Below, piece by piece: positions 35,673 through 44,113 of a stretch of DNA of 64,000 bases. The notes under the pieces are model-generated. The model had not been told where the DNA came from, did no database searches, and saw only the letters and a program-made list of their open reading frames with translations. Each line of letters begins with the position of its first letter. Position 1 is the first letter of the stretch. Origin of the DNA: Rhodanobacter sp. B04 (GTDB lineage Bacteria; Pseudomonadota; Gammaproteobacteria; Xanthomonadales; Rhodanobacteraceae); NCBI RefSeq assembly GCF_002001125.1, contig NZ_MUNV01000005.1:1-64000 (forward strand), written 5' to 3'. A program made the position numbers and the translations under genes.

Positions 35673-35840
35673 TCAGGTGTCTACGGAATCGGGGGCGTAC
35701 CAACCCTTCATACCTTTTTTGAAATCACGAATGGCCGCGCCAAGATCGCCGCCAGCATTGCGTAACTTTCCGGTGCCAAAGAACACCAGGACGATGACAA
35801 GCACCAACACCCAGTGCCAGATACTATCAAGACCAAACAT
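35673..35840 (-). CDS. tatA: TatA, truncated by the IS element
   Basis: A 55-residue product. [28 protein letters not shown] gives the membrane helix and hinge, and [16 protein letters not shown] the amphipathic helix of TatA. After Gly46 the frame enters the IS end and reads WYAPDSVDT before stopping. The parts needed for pore formation are therefore kept and only the variable tail is lost, so the product may still work. GAGGTGA lies upstream of the ATG. It is preceded by a damaged nosL and an FNR-like box. Confidence 0.85.
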   Translation of the reverse strand: MFGLDSIWHWVLVLVIVLVFFGTGKLRNAGGDLGAAIRDFKKGMKGWYAPDSVDT

Positions 35841-35941
35841 AGATCACCTCACAACTTGCAGCGCTAAATGCGCGATGCGGTTGATTTCAATACTTCGACG
35901 AGACTGCGTTCACCCCGATGGGAGGTCCATCAATCCACTTT

Positions 35942-36361
35942 TTAGCAACATGACAGCGCGGTCTGTAACTTTATCCACGTGATATGGAACCCGCTACAGG
36001 CCGTTGACAGCTGCATCACTTTTCCCCTCGGTGGCGTTCGACGGATGATTCCAGTCAATACCCTCACTCTCCTGCAAAAAAAGTGCTCCAGTCGCAGTTC
36101 ATTTCCCGGCCGTAGCACATAGGCAGGGAAATATCGCGTCGAATCAAACTTCAATGGTTTATCGCTGCTCTTCAAACAGGCCTCACTGCGAGGTCCGGAT
36201 GATGCTTCGATATACATTCCGCATATCTCGCAAACGTCATCTTTCAAAATGGCCACGGGCCTCTGGGGTGGTAGGGATTGATGGTCCCCACAGCCGACGA
36301 GAAGGAAGACGAACGCGAGGCTCGTACATCTTGCAATAGCGGCCTTCACGTCGAACTTCAC
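35942..36361 (-). pseudogene. nosL: Degenerate nosL (frameshifted and truncated)
   Basis: The 5' part encodes a lipoprotein signal (LAFVFLLVGC) and the NosL copper region DVCEICGMYIEASSGPRSE, closely like the intact copy at 52977-53726. After LRLEH the matching residues (LQESEGIDWNHPSN) continue in a different frame, at a run of seven A/T bases (36076-36082). Later SGFHITW returns to the first frame, and the gene stops early, lacking the last third. I therefore call it a pseudogene; a sequencing error in the homopolymer would not explain the missing 3' third. Confidence 0.7.
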
Positions 36362-36476
36362 ACTTCCCTGTGGCGAAAAATGGAAGGTCAACGCTTATCG
36401 TCGCCGAGAATCACGTGAACCTGCCAAGACAAGCCTTCCATGGCGCTCATGCTAGGCCTTGACGTAATCAATCATA

Positions 36477-36490
36477 TTGACCTTTGTCAA
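36477..36490 (-). promoter_or_regulatory. FNR-like box upstream of nosL-tat
   Basis: TTGACCTTTGTCAA, a perfect palindrome. It most likely serves the minus-strand nosL-tatABC unit. The 36362-36690 stretch otherwise holds no gene I can support. Confidence 0.65.
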
Positions 36491-36690
36491 CTGGCACGCA
36501 CCGGCACGAATGGCAAAGTGTCACAGGCGCCCAAGGCTCCTGGATCTCGCTGGGCCCAAATACGCAAATCGTCAGCCCCGATTGATACTACAAAGTTTCG
36601 CACTGAGCCGAATGGCGTGGTTAGGGAGTACTGGATAACGCTCTCTGACCGAAGGTCGAACGTCTCGTCGACACGACAATTGGATGTCGT

Positions 36691-36704
36691 TTGATCCAGA
36701 TCAG
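36691..36704 (+). promoter_or_regulatory. FNR-like box upstream of the second DUF2249 operon
   Basis: TTGATCCAGATCAG, one base from consensus, centred 42.5 nt before the ATG at 36740 or 84.5 nt before a GTG at 36782. It is the only such site before the six-gene operon ending in nadB. Confidence 0.75.
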
Positions 36705-36739
36705 CGCGTCAACGTGATACGTGTGCTGCAATACCGATT

Positions 36740-37024
36740 ATGCATCACGTTAGCCGTCCCATTCAGCAGGTTGCCACTGACGTGAAGTGGCCTGAATACG
36801 ACCTGAGAGGGCGTCCCTGCCCCGAACCGATGCAACGTGCACTCGAATTTTCCGACGCGTTGGAGCCGGGGGAGAGCGTGTGTGTACTCACCCCACTGTG
36901 GCCAACGCCACTGCTTGAAGTTCTGGACGCACGCGGCCTTCAGACCAGAGTGTACGCACTGGCTTCCGGTGGCATGCGTGTGTTGATTTCCCGACCCGAT
37001 CACGATGGTACAGCTGGCGCTTGA
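36740..37024 (+). CDS. DUF2249/TusA-like protein with CPEP motif
   Basis: A 94-residue protein (80 if it starts at the GTG at 36782, which leaves room for a leader after the FNR site). The core is YDLRGRPCPEPMQRAL, a TusA-like Cys-Pro-x-Pro loop, followed by LEPGESVCVLTPLWPTPLLEVL. TusA proteins carry sulfur on this Cys; DUF2249 proteins in denitrifiers are of unknown function. It is the first gene of an operon with an NnrS-like protein, a DGC protein, CM-UbiT, nadA and nadB, and overlaps the next gene by 20 nt. Confidence 0.75.
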   Translation: MHHVSRPIQQVATDVKWPEYDLRGRPCPEPMQRALEFSDALEPGESVCVLTPLWPTPLLEVLDARGLQTRVYALASGGMRVLISRPDHDGTAGA

Positions 37025-38261
37025 GAAGGCACCGCCGACGGCGTTGCCGCGCCGTTTCCTGCTCAGCGTACCGCTGTGGGGAATGTTCGCAGGCATACTT
37101 CTAGTCGTCGACGGTGATGCACTTCTGCGCACGCGTTGGCTGCCGGAAACTCTAGCGCTGGTGCACGCATTTACTCTCGGTGTTCTCGGCAATGCGATGT
37201 TCGGCAGCGTGTTGCAATTCCTGCCGGCAGCGGCTGGCGTACACGTGCGTGGCAGTACATCGCTCGGGCCTTGGTTGCACGTACTGTTCAATCTCGGCCT
37301 AGCCCTGCTGATGACGGGACTGCTTGCTGGTTGGCGCCTCGGCCTTCTGGCTGCTGGCGTGCTGCTTCCGACAACATTCGTGCTGCTATGCGCGATGACT
37401 TTGCCGGGCACGCTCTCGGCTGTTGGCCAACGTCTTTTGCGGGCAGGTATTGGCGTATCACTGGTGTTTGCTTTGTCTACAGCATTGCTTGGCGGTTGCC
37501 TGGCACTGGGTCTTGGTGGCTGGTTGGAGATACCGCTAGCTGCGCTGGTCGACGTGCATGCAAGCTGGGGATTACTGGGGTGGACCGTACTGCTGATCGC
37601 CAGCGTGGCGCGCGTAGTGATGCCCATGTTCCAGGGAACTTCCGTGGTACCGGCGGCGGCACAAGCTGCATGGCTGATGAGCCTGCTGTTGGCGTTGCTC
37701 GCTGGGGCGTGGCTACGGCTGCTACGCGACGATGCCTCATGGCTACGCTTAGCACTAGCTATCCATGCACTGCTGTTTACTTGCTCTGCACTGTGGCTGC
37801 AATGGCGGGCGCCGCGGTCACGGCGAGGACCCTTGCTTTGGAGTTGGCAGGCCGGACTGGGCGCACTAGCGATTACCGCGCTTATCCTTCTCTGGGATAC
37901 ACGGAACGAATTATTGGCTGGCGCATTGGGGCTGTGTATCGCCCTGCCATTGCTGGTGAACGGTATGTTGCTGGAGATTGTGGCCTTTCTCGGCTGGATC
38001 GCCTTACACCGTCGTGTCAGTCGTGGCGTGCGGATACCCGGCATACAACGGCTTCTGCCTGAATTGGACAAGGCCCGTGTGCTGCTGGCGCAACTGCCGC
38101 AGGCATTTCTGCTACCAGCGGCTGTGTTGTGGCCACGCCTTTGGCTGGCGCGTTCAGCCGGGCTGGCGATGCTACTGGCATGGCTTTGCCTTTGGCTAAC
38201 TCTTGATGGCGTGCGCCGACGCGCAAACCGCTTTCTGCTTAATATGGAGGATCATCCATGA
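37005..38261 (+). CDS. NnrS-like polytopic membrane protein
   Basis: A 418-residue protein with about 12 hydrophobic segments. Conserved-looking His residues occur at helix ends (LVHAFTLGVLGNAMFGSVLQF, VDVHASWGLLGW, AIHALLF, ALHRRVSRG), a pattern like NnrS and other heme-copper membrane proteins, although the classical GYFGSM...TLGHTGR motif is not present. It overlaps the DUF2249 gene before it and the DGC gene after it, so the three probably act together. A role in NO handling or heme/copper is inferred from context only. Confidence 0.65.
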   Translation: MVQLALEKAPPTALPRRFLLSVPLWGMFAGILLVVDGDALLRTRWLPETLALVHAFTLGVLGNAMFGSVLQFLPAAAGVHVRGSTSLGPWLHVLFNLGLALLMTGLLAGWRLGLLAAGVLLPTTFVLLCAMTLPGTLSAVGQRLLRAGIGVSLVFALSTALLGGCLALGLGGWLEIPLAALVDVHASWGLLGWTVLLIASVARVVMPMFQGTSVVPAAAQAAWLMSLLLALLAGAWLRLLRDDASWLRLALAIHALLFTCSALWLQWRAPRSRRGPLLWSWQAGLGALAITALILLWDTRNELLAGALGLCIALPLLVNGMLLEIVAFLGWIALHRRVSRGVRIPGIQRLLPELDKARVLLAQLPQAFLLPAAVLWPRLWLARSAGLAMLLAWLCLWLTLDGVRRRANRFLLNMEDHP

Positions 38262-38674
38262 CTGGTAGGCCGCCGCTCGTCTATTCCTGCTCTGGCTGTT
38301 CCAGTGCGGCACAGATGGCCAATCACCTCGCACTGCAACTGGACCGCGCAGGCGTCGCGGAGATGTCGTGCATCGCCGGCGTTGGTGGCGGCGTGACTGG
38401 ACTGGTCCGCACCGCACAAAGCGGGCGACGCATCCTCGCGCTCGACGGCTGCATACTAAAATGTGCCTCGGCCTGTCTGACCAACGCGGGCGTGGTGGCC
38501 GACACACATCTAGTTCTGTCCGACTATGGCGTAAAGAAACGCCAGCATGCCGATTTCGATGCCACCGAAGCACGACGCGTCTATCTGGACAAGGTGCTTC
38601 CGGCAGCACGAGCGCTGTTAGCGCTGCCAGCGGCCGCCACCGGGGAGACGGTCGATGTATCGACATCTTCCTGA
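38258..38674 (+). CDS. DGC-domain putative zinc-binding protein
   Basis: A 138-residue protein with many conserved cysteines: YSCSGCSSAAQ at the start, AEMSCIAGVGG, the name-giving ALDGCILKCASACL and a short C-terminal part. This is the DGC family, thought to bind metal through these cysteines and often found next to DUF2249 and NnrS-type genes; no reaction is known. It overlaps the NnrS-like gene by ATGA and CM-UbiT by 20 nt. Confidence 0.78.
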   Translation: MTGRPPLVYSCSGCSSAAQMANHLALQLDRAGVAEMSCIAGVGGGVTGLVRTAQSGRRILALDGCILKCASACLTNAGVVADTHLVLSDYGVKKRQHADFDATEARRVYLDKVLPAARALLALPAAATGETVDVSTSS

Positions 38675-39515
38675 GCATTTCGCCCTGTCGCGGGCGCGCG
38701 CCGTGATTGATCGTGTCGATGACGGCTTAATTCTTCTGCTGGCCGCACGCCGTCGGATGGTGCACGTGGTGGCGGCTCTCAAGCCACGTGCGGGAGTACC
38801 ACTGCGCGATCCGGCGCGGGAGCGTCGGGTACGCGACCGTGCGCAGAAACTAGCAGCGCGACTCAATCTGCCATCGTCCACCGCAGAGGATCTACTGGAC
38901 CTGGCCATCGGCGATGCTTGTCGCCAGCAAGGATTGATTGTTGACGTGGATCAGAGCGGTGCTCGCGACTCTGCTTCAATAATGGCGTCCACTATGCCTA
39001 GCCCCCCACATTTATCCTCCCTTGTTCCACGTCTGCTGCGCCTGTTGCCGCCACCACAGAGGATAGCTCCGCTGCTGCATGTCGCGCCATCGCGCTGGCA
39101 GCACACTTTACTCGAGGCAGGGATGGCGCATGTACTTGCCACTCCTTTGCGCGTGGGCGCACTCGACTTCATGCTTGGACGACGACTAGCCATCGAGGTG
39201 AGCGACCTGCGTATCCGCTGGGTGCTGGAGTTACGTGAAGGACGTTTGCGTGTGACCAATGACGCGCCAGAGGCCAGTGTGCGCGGTAGCGTCGCGGACT
39301 TGTTGTTACTGGCCTGCCGGCTGGAAGACGCCGACACGCTCTTCTTCCAACGCCGGCTGGTACTCACTGGCGACACGGAGCTTGGTCTTACGGCGCGCAA
39401 TATGCTCGACCGGCTACCGTGGGAGGCGATACCGCTCGGCCTGCGCATTTTGCTGAACCGGAGCGCCCGCTTCACGCGCGCCGCCCGGGCGGCGCATCGA
39501 CGTGAGGAAGCCTGA
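38655..39515 (+). CDS. ubiT: Chorismate mutase (AroQ)-UbiT fusion protein
   Basis: A 286-residue, two-domain protein. Residues 10-97 form an AroQ-type chorismate mutase domain: Arg15, Arg32, Lys43, Asp52, Arg55, Glu56 and Gln92 match E. coli mutase residues Arg11, Arg28, Lys39, Asp48, Arg51, Glu52 and Gln88 with a constant offset of four; only Ser84 is changed, to Ala88. Residues 120-286 are an SCP2 domain matching UbiT (DTLFFQRRLVLTGDTELGL). UbiT is the lipid-binding partner in O2-independent ubiquinone synthesis with UbiU and UbiV, both encoded 5 kb away. The mutase domain could act on chorismate, the source of the quinone ring. Confidence 0.88.
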   Translation: MYRHLPEHFALSRARAVIDRVDDGLILLLAARRRMVHVVAALKPRAGVPLRDPARERRVRDRAQKLAARLNLPSSTAEDLLDLAIGDACRQQGLIVDVDQSGARDSASIMASTMPSPPHLSSLVPRLLRLLPPPQRIAPLLHVAPSRWQHTLLEAGMAHVLATPLRVGALDFMLGRRLAIEVSDLRIRWVLELREGRLRVTNDAPEASVRGSVADLLLLACRLEDADTLFFQRRLVLTGDTELGLTARNMLDRLPWEAIPLGLRILLNRSARFTRAARAAHRREEA

Positions 39516-39563
39516 CAGGTTGCTGCGGCACGTGTTTCTCCTACATTCCCTCTGCGGATCGCC

Positions 39564-40589
39564 ATGACCGACCCCGACACGTTGCCATTGCCTATCTGGC
39601 GTGACGCACTTGAGCATGAATATGCCGAACTCGGTGCACGCCTCGAACACTTGGTGCCCTGCCTTGAATGGCCATTTCACCTACCCTGGATCGAGGCTAT
39701 CAACCGGCTGAAGAAACAGCGTGGCGCCGTGATCATGGCGCACAGCTATCAGTCAGCTGAGATCTTTCACGGCGTGGCAGACGTCACCGGCGACTCGCTC
39801 GCACTGGCACAGGCGGCGGCGGACTGTGAGGGCCGCCTGATTGTGCTGTGCGGAGTCCATTTCATGGCTGAGAGCGCAAAGATCCTGGCCCCGGAAAAGA
39901 CGGTCTTGATACCTGATCTAGAGGCCGGTTGTTCACTAGCTGCGTCGATCACCGCTGCTGACGTGCGCGCCTTGCGAGCGAAATATCCTGGAGTACCCGT
40001 AGTTAGCTATGTCAACACTTCGGCTGAAGTGAAGGCTGAGTCTGATGCCTGCTGCACTTCGGCCAATGCGGTTGAAGTAGTAGAGGCGATGGGAACGAAC
40101 CAGGTGATCTTCCTGCCCGACCGCTTCCTTGGAAATTACGTCGCGAGCAAGACCAAGGTGGAGCTGTTGCTGTGGACCGGCCGCTGCGAGGTACACGAAA
40201 AATTTACTGCACAACAGGCTCGGCACGCACGCGAATACTTCCACGCCAAACTGATAGCACACCCCGAGTGCCCCCCAGAGGTATGGGCTGAGGCCGATTT
40301 CGTCGGCTCTACCAGCGCGATGGTTCGCTGGCTGGCTAAGGAAAGGCCGGAACGCGTGGCACTGATCACTGAATGTTCAATGGCGGACAACTTGCGTGCA
40401 CAGTTCCCAGCCACCGAATTCATCAAGCCATGCAACCTCTGCCCGCACATGCAGCGAATCACCCTGCAGAAAATCTACACCTGTCTGCGCGACCTGCGGC
40501 ATGAGGTCAGGGTGCCCACTGACATCGCTGTACGGGCCAGGACGGCACTGATGCGGATGCTTGCGATAGGCCGGCAGGAAACGATATGA
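39564..40589 (+). CDS. nadA: Quinolinate synthase
   Basis: A 341-residue [4Fe-4S] enzyme that condenses iminoaspartate with dihydroxyacetone phosphate to quinolinate. Family motifs are present: IMAHSYQSAEI, DVTGDSLALAQ, and cluster cysteines in EAGCSLAA, TGRCEVHE and CNLCPHMQ. It pairs with nadB (4-nt overlap). NadA needs its cluster protected from O2, which fits an anaerobic module. Together with NadB it gives an oxygen-independent path to NAD. Confidence 0.95.
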   Translation: MTDPDTLPLPIWRDALEHEYAELGARLEHLVPCLEWPFHLPWIEAINRLKKQRGAVIMAHSYQSAEIFHGVADVTGDSLALAQAAADCEGRLIVLCGVHFMAESAKILAPEKTVLIPDLEAGCSLAASITAADVRALRAKYPGVPVVSYVNTSAEVKAESDACCTSANAVEVVEAMGTNQVIFLPDRFLGNYVASKTKVELLLWTGRCEVHEKFTAQQARHAREYFHAKLIAHPECPPEVWAEADFVGSTSAMVRWLAKERPERVALITECSMADNLRAQFPATEFIKPCNLCPHMQRITLQKIYTCLRDLRHEVRVPTDIAVRARTALMRMLAIGRQETI

Positions 40590-42037
40590 CGCGCGCAAGG
40601 CCACCTGTAGTGGTGGTGGGTGGTGGTGCAGCCGGACTGACCACAGCGCTGGCGTTGGCGCCAACGCCGGTACGCCTGCTTTGCCGCGCACATGATGGCA
40701 GCGGCACGGCCAGCGCGCTGGCGCAAGGCGGTATCGCTGCCGCTCTTGATCCAAGTGACAGCCCCGCCATGCATGCCCTCGACACACTCACCGCCGGGGC
40801 GCACCACAATAATGCTGCGATGGTGCAGTGGCTTTGCTCGCAGGCACCGGCGGCCATCGGCTGGCTGCAGGCGCAGGGCGTTGCATTCGACCGAGATGCG
40901 GACGGACATCTGCACCTTGGCCGCGAAGGCGGACATCTTGCCGCACGGATCGTGCATGCAGGCGGTGATGCCAGTGGTGTGGCGCTAGTTCAGGCGTTAC
41001 GTCAACGCGCGCAACAGTCATCCCATATCCAGTGGCGCGGCGATATGGACGTGGATGGACTACTGCTGCGCGGCGATGCTGTCTGCGGCGTGTGTACCCA
41101 CGATACGCGCGGCCATCGGCATGAAATGGAGGCCGCCGCAGTTGTGCTGGCCACCGGTGGTATCGGTGCGTTGTATGCGCGCACCAGTAATCCTCCCGGT
41201 GCAGACGGCAGCGGTTTGGCGCTAGGCATGTCCGCCGGCGCGCGAACTCGCGACCTCGAGTTCGTTCAATTTCATCCGACCGCGCTTAACGTTGCGGGCG
41301 TCCATTGTTTGCCGCTGATCACCGAGGCCCTGCGCGGTGCCGGCGCGCGTCTGTACGGCGCTACCGGTCAGCTGTTGATGGCCGATCAACATCCGCTGGG
41401 TGATTTGGCACCGCGCGATGTGGTGGCCCGTCGCGTGTGGCAGGCATGCCGCGATGACGGCTCCGCATGGTTGGATGCACGCGAAGTGGATGGTGAGTGG
41501 GAGCGGCGCTTTCCCACCGTCTTGGCGGCATGTCTTGCCGAAGGCATCGATCCACGACTGCAGCCGATACCGGTGACGCCAGTGGCTCATTTCCATATGG
41601 GCGGAATTGCGGCAGATGCAGATGGCCGTACAGGTGTGCCCGGTTTGTATGCCGTCGGTGAGGTAGCCTGCAGCGGCGTGCATGGCGCTAACCGACTGGC
41701 CAGCAACTCGCTGCTCGAAGGCGTGCTGTGTGGTCAACGCCTGGGTTTGATGTTGGCCACCATGGATTTGCGAGCAGCAAGCAGCGGTCCATATCGCTGG
41801 GTTGGGCGTGCCGCGAGCCTGCCACAGTCGCGGCTGGAAGCTCTGCGCATGTTGCTATGGCAGACCGCAGGACCGGAACGTGAGGCAACTGGCTTGCAGA
41901 ACGCGCTGAAGGCATGTCTGGCTTGGGCCGATGAAGGTTGGCAGGCTCGCCTCGCACAACGGGTGCTTGAGGCAGCCCTATCGCGCACTCACAGTCTCGG
42001 GGCTCACTATCGCACCGATGCCGTCATGCCAGCTTGA
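40586..42037 (+). CDS. nadB: L-aspartate oxidase
   Basis: A 483-residue FAD enzyme of the succinate dehydrogenase/fumarate reductase flavoprotein family. The FAD motif GGGAAGLTTAL is near residue 12, followed by ASALAQGGIAAA, HFHMGGIAADADGRT and GEVACSGVHGANRLASNSLLEG. It makes iminoaspartate for NadA. NadB can use fumarate instead of O2 as acceptor, so it works anaerobically. The gene overlaps nadA and is the last of its operon. The next gene, fabA, follows 119 nt later with its own FNR-like site. Confidence 0.95.
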   Translation: MTRARPPVVVVGGGAAGLTTALALAPTPVRLLCRAHDGSGTASALAQGGIAAALDPSDSPAMHALDTLTAGAHHNNAAMVQWLCSQAPAAIGWLQAQGVAFDRDADGHLHLGREGGHLAARIVHAGGDASGVALVQALRQRAQQSSHIQWRGDMDVDGLLLRGDAVCGVCTHDTRGHRHEMEAAAVVLATGGIGALYARTSNPPGADGSGLALGMSAGARTRDLEFVQFHPTALNVAGVHCLPLITEALRGAGARLYGATGQLLMADQHPLGDLAPRDVVARRVWQACRDDGSAWLDAREVDGEWERRFPTVLAACLAEGIDPRLQPIPVTPVAHFHMGGIAADADGRTGVPGLYAVGEVACSGVHGANRLASNSLLEGVLCGQRLGLMLATMDLRAASSGPYRWVGRAASLPQSRLEALRMLLWQTAGPEREATGLQNALKACLAWADEGWQARLAQRVLEAALSRTHSLGAHYRTDAVMPA

Positions 42038-42091
42038 CTGCGCGATTGTGCCGCACGCCTAAAACAGACGCTGGCGTATGTTTGCACCCCC

Positions 42092-42105
42092 TTGACCAGC
42101 GTCAT
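42092..42105 (+). promoter_or_regulatory. FNR-like box upstream of fabA
   Basis: TTGACCAGCGTCAT, two departures from consensus, centred 63.5 nt before the ATG at 42162, which matches the spacing of the stronger sites. Confidence 0.55.
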
Positions 42106-42161
42106 GGTGCCCGGGTGGAAAGCCTCGCAGACTGGTTAGGTCTTCCTCTGCAAACATGGCC

Positions 42162-42677
42162 ATGAACCGACCTTCTTCGTTCGACTACGCTCAACTGCTT
42201 GCCTGTGCCCGCGGTGAATTTTTTGGTCCCGGCAACGCTCGTCTACCGTCGCCACCCATGCTGATGTTCGACCGCATCACCCGTATTGATGAACATGGTG
42301 GCGCTTCCGGCAAGGGCGTCATCCTTGCAGAGCTGGATGTCCGGCCTGACCTGTGGTTTTTCGGCTGCCATTTCGACGGTGACCCTGTGATGCCAGGCTG
42401 TCTTGGCTTGGACGCGATGTGGCAACTCAGTGGGTTCTTCCTGCCATGGCTGGGTGAGCCCGGTCGCGGTCGGGCGCTTGGCGTGGGCCAAGTGAAGTTT
42501 TCCGGACAGGTATTGCCGAGTGCAAAGTTAATCCGCTATGAGATCGATATCCGCCGAGTGCTACGTGGAAAGCTGTCCATGGTGATTGCAGATGGCAAAA
42601 CGTATGTCGATGACCGGCTTATATACGTAGCCACCGACATGCGAGTTGGCCTGTTCCAGTCGACGGAGGGCTTCTGA
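42162..42677 (+). CDS. fabA: 3-hydroxydecanoyl-ACP dehydratase/isomerase
   Basis: A 171-residue hot-dog fold enzyme. The catalytic stretch [20 protein letters not shown] carries the active His and the FabA-specific Asp region; [27 protein letters not shown] follows, as in FabA. It dehydrates 3-hydroxydecanoyl-ACP and isomerises the product to the cis-3 form, the entry to unsaturated fatty acids without O2. An ATG at 42156 is an alternative start. It overlaps fabB (TGATG). Confidence 0.94.
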   Translation: MNRPSSFDYAQLLACARGEFFGPGNARLPSPPMLMFDRITRIDEHGGASGKGVILAELDVRPDLWFFGCHFDGDPVMPGCLGLDAMWQLSGFFLPWLGEPGRGRALGVGQVKFSGQVLPSAKLIRYEIDIRRVLRGKLSMVIADGKTYVDDRLIYVATDMRVGLFQSTEGF

Positions 42678-43885
42678 TGCGCCGCGTAGTGGTAACCGGC
42701 ATGGGCATCGTGTCTTGCCTTGGCAACGCCGCGGATGCTGTCTCTTGCGCACTGAGCGAAGCACGCAGCGGAATTCGCGCCGTTCCAGAATATGCCGTTC
42801 GCGGCTTACGCAGCCAAATCGCCGGCGTGCCGCAGATCGATCTCAATGCGGTGATAGGCCGTAAGTTGAAACGCTTCATGGGTGATGCAGCGGCCAATGC
42901 GTACGTGGCGATGCGAGCGGCCATTGCCGATGCTGGTCTTGCCATCGAACAGATATGCCATCCGCGCAGCGGTGTGATCGCCGGCTCCGGCGGTGGCTCA
43001 GCACAGTGGCAGATTGAGACTGCTGACCTTCTGCGCGAGAAGGGTGTACGTAAGATCGGTCCATACATGGTACCCCGCACGATGTGTTCCACAGTGTCAG
43101 CAACACTCGCCACCGCTTTCGGCATTCTCGGCCTGAGCTACTCGATCGCCGCGGCATGTGCCACCTCGGGCCATTGCATTGGCGCGGCAGCAGACCTGAT
43201 CCGTCATGGTGCGCAGGATGTAATGTTTGCTGGTGGCGGCGAAGAACTGAACTGGGGTATGACCGCGCAGTTCGATGCGATGGGCGCTTTGTCCAGTAAC
43301 TATAACGACGAGCCGCAAACCGCATCGCGCCCCTACGATGCGGGTCGCGACGGCTTCGTCATCGCCAGCGGTGGCGGCATGCTGGTGCTGGAGGAATACG
43401 AGCATGCAAAGGCGCGGGGAGCATGCATCCATGCCGAACTGGTCGGCTATGGGGTGACCTCGGACGGAGCCGATATGGTGTCGCCATCAGGCGAAGGCGC
43501 AGTGCGTTGCATGAGGATGGCAATGCAGGGCGTGACGTTGCCAATCGACTACCTCAACACCCACGGCACCGCCACCCAGATGGGCGACATTGTGGAATTG
43601 AGGGCTGTCCGCGAGGTATTCGGAGAATCCGTACCGGCAATCTCCTCAACCAAGGCTTTGACGGGGCACTCGCTCGGCGCGGCGAGCGTGCATGAGGCAA
43701 TTTACAGCCTATTGATGCTCAGGGATGGCTTTATGGCAGGGTCCGCCAACATCGTCGAGCTTGATCCGCGCGTCGAGGGATTTCCCATCCTGCGAGAGAC
43801 GCGTCAGGCGACGTTGAACACCGTGATGTCCAACAGCTTCGGCTTCGGTGGCACCAACGCTAGCTTGGTATTTGCGCGGGTTTGA
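42677..43885 (+). CDS. fabB: 3-oxoacyl-ACP synthase I
   Basis: A 402-residue thiolase-fold condensing enzyme. The nucleophile Cys lies in [10 protein letters not shown] (about residue 162), and the catalytic His in [12 protein letters not shown] (about 295) and [12 protein letters not shown] (about 329) complete the Cys-His-His triad of KAS I/II. Its pairing with fabA marks it as FabB, which extends the cis-unsaturated intermediate. The pair gives an oxygen-independent route to membrane unsaturated fatty acids. Chromosomal copies may also exist; this cannot be seen here. Confidence 0.93.
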   Translation: MRRVVVTGMGIVSCLGNAADAVSCALSEARSGIRAVPEYAVRGLRSQIAGVPQIDLNAVIGRKLKRFMGDAAANAYVAMRAAIADAGLAIEQICHPRSGVIAGSGGGSAQWQIETADLLREKGVRKIGPYMVPRTMCSTVSATLATAFGILGLSYSIAAACATSGHCIGAAADLIRHGAQDVMFAGGGEELNWGMTAQFDAMGALSSNYNDEPQTASRPYDAGRDGFVIASGGGMLVLEEYEHAKARGACIHAELVGYGVTSDGADMVSPSGEGAVRCMRMAMQGVTLPIDYLNTHGTATQMGDIVELRAVREVFGESVPAISSTKALTGHSLGAASVHEAIYSLLMLRDGFMAGSANIVELDPRVEGFPILRETRQATLNTVMSNSFGFGGTNASLVFARV

Positions 43886-44113
43886 CAGCTATCAGCTGCC
43901 TGGGCGGGGGCACCCACGTGTCACCCCTTGCAAGACTATCCCTACCATTTGCATTTGCTGAAATCTGGCGATCGCTACGGTGGCGGCAGCTCAGTCGAGC
44001 CGATGAGCTGCGCTCCAAACCCGGCTGATGACAGGGACTCTGATATCAGATCTGTCCCTTCCGTGCCGCACAAATAGATTCATTTTGAAATTCATAGCAA
44101 GGGCCAATATCAC

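Larger units (their letters stand above)
34472..35702 (-). mobile_element. IS3-family insertion sequence inside tatA
   Basis: A 1231-bp element with terminal inverted repeats starting TGGTACGCCCCCG (34472-34494 and 35679-35702, two mismatches in 24). It is flanked by a 3-bp target duplication ACC (34469-34471 and 35703-35705). It carries orfA and orfB on the minus strand. The perfect duplication and intact frames suggest a recent insertion. Confidence 0.93.

Noticed and set aside
36440..36694. Open frame between the nosL pseudogene and the second DUF2249 gene
   Set aside because: It contains the FNR-like palindrome 36477-36490, lacks family features and has no ribosome site.
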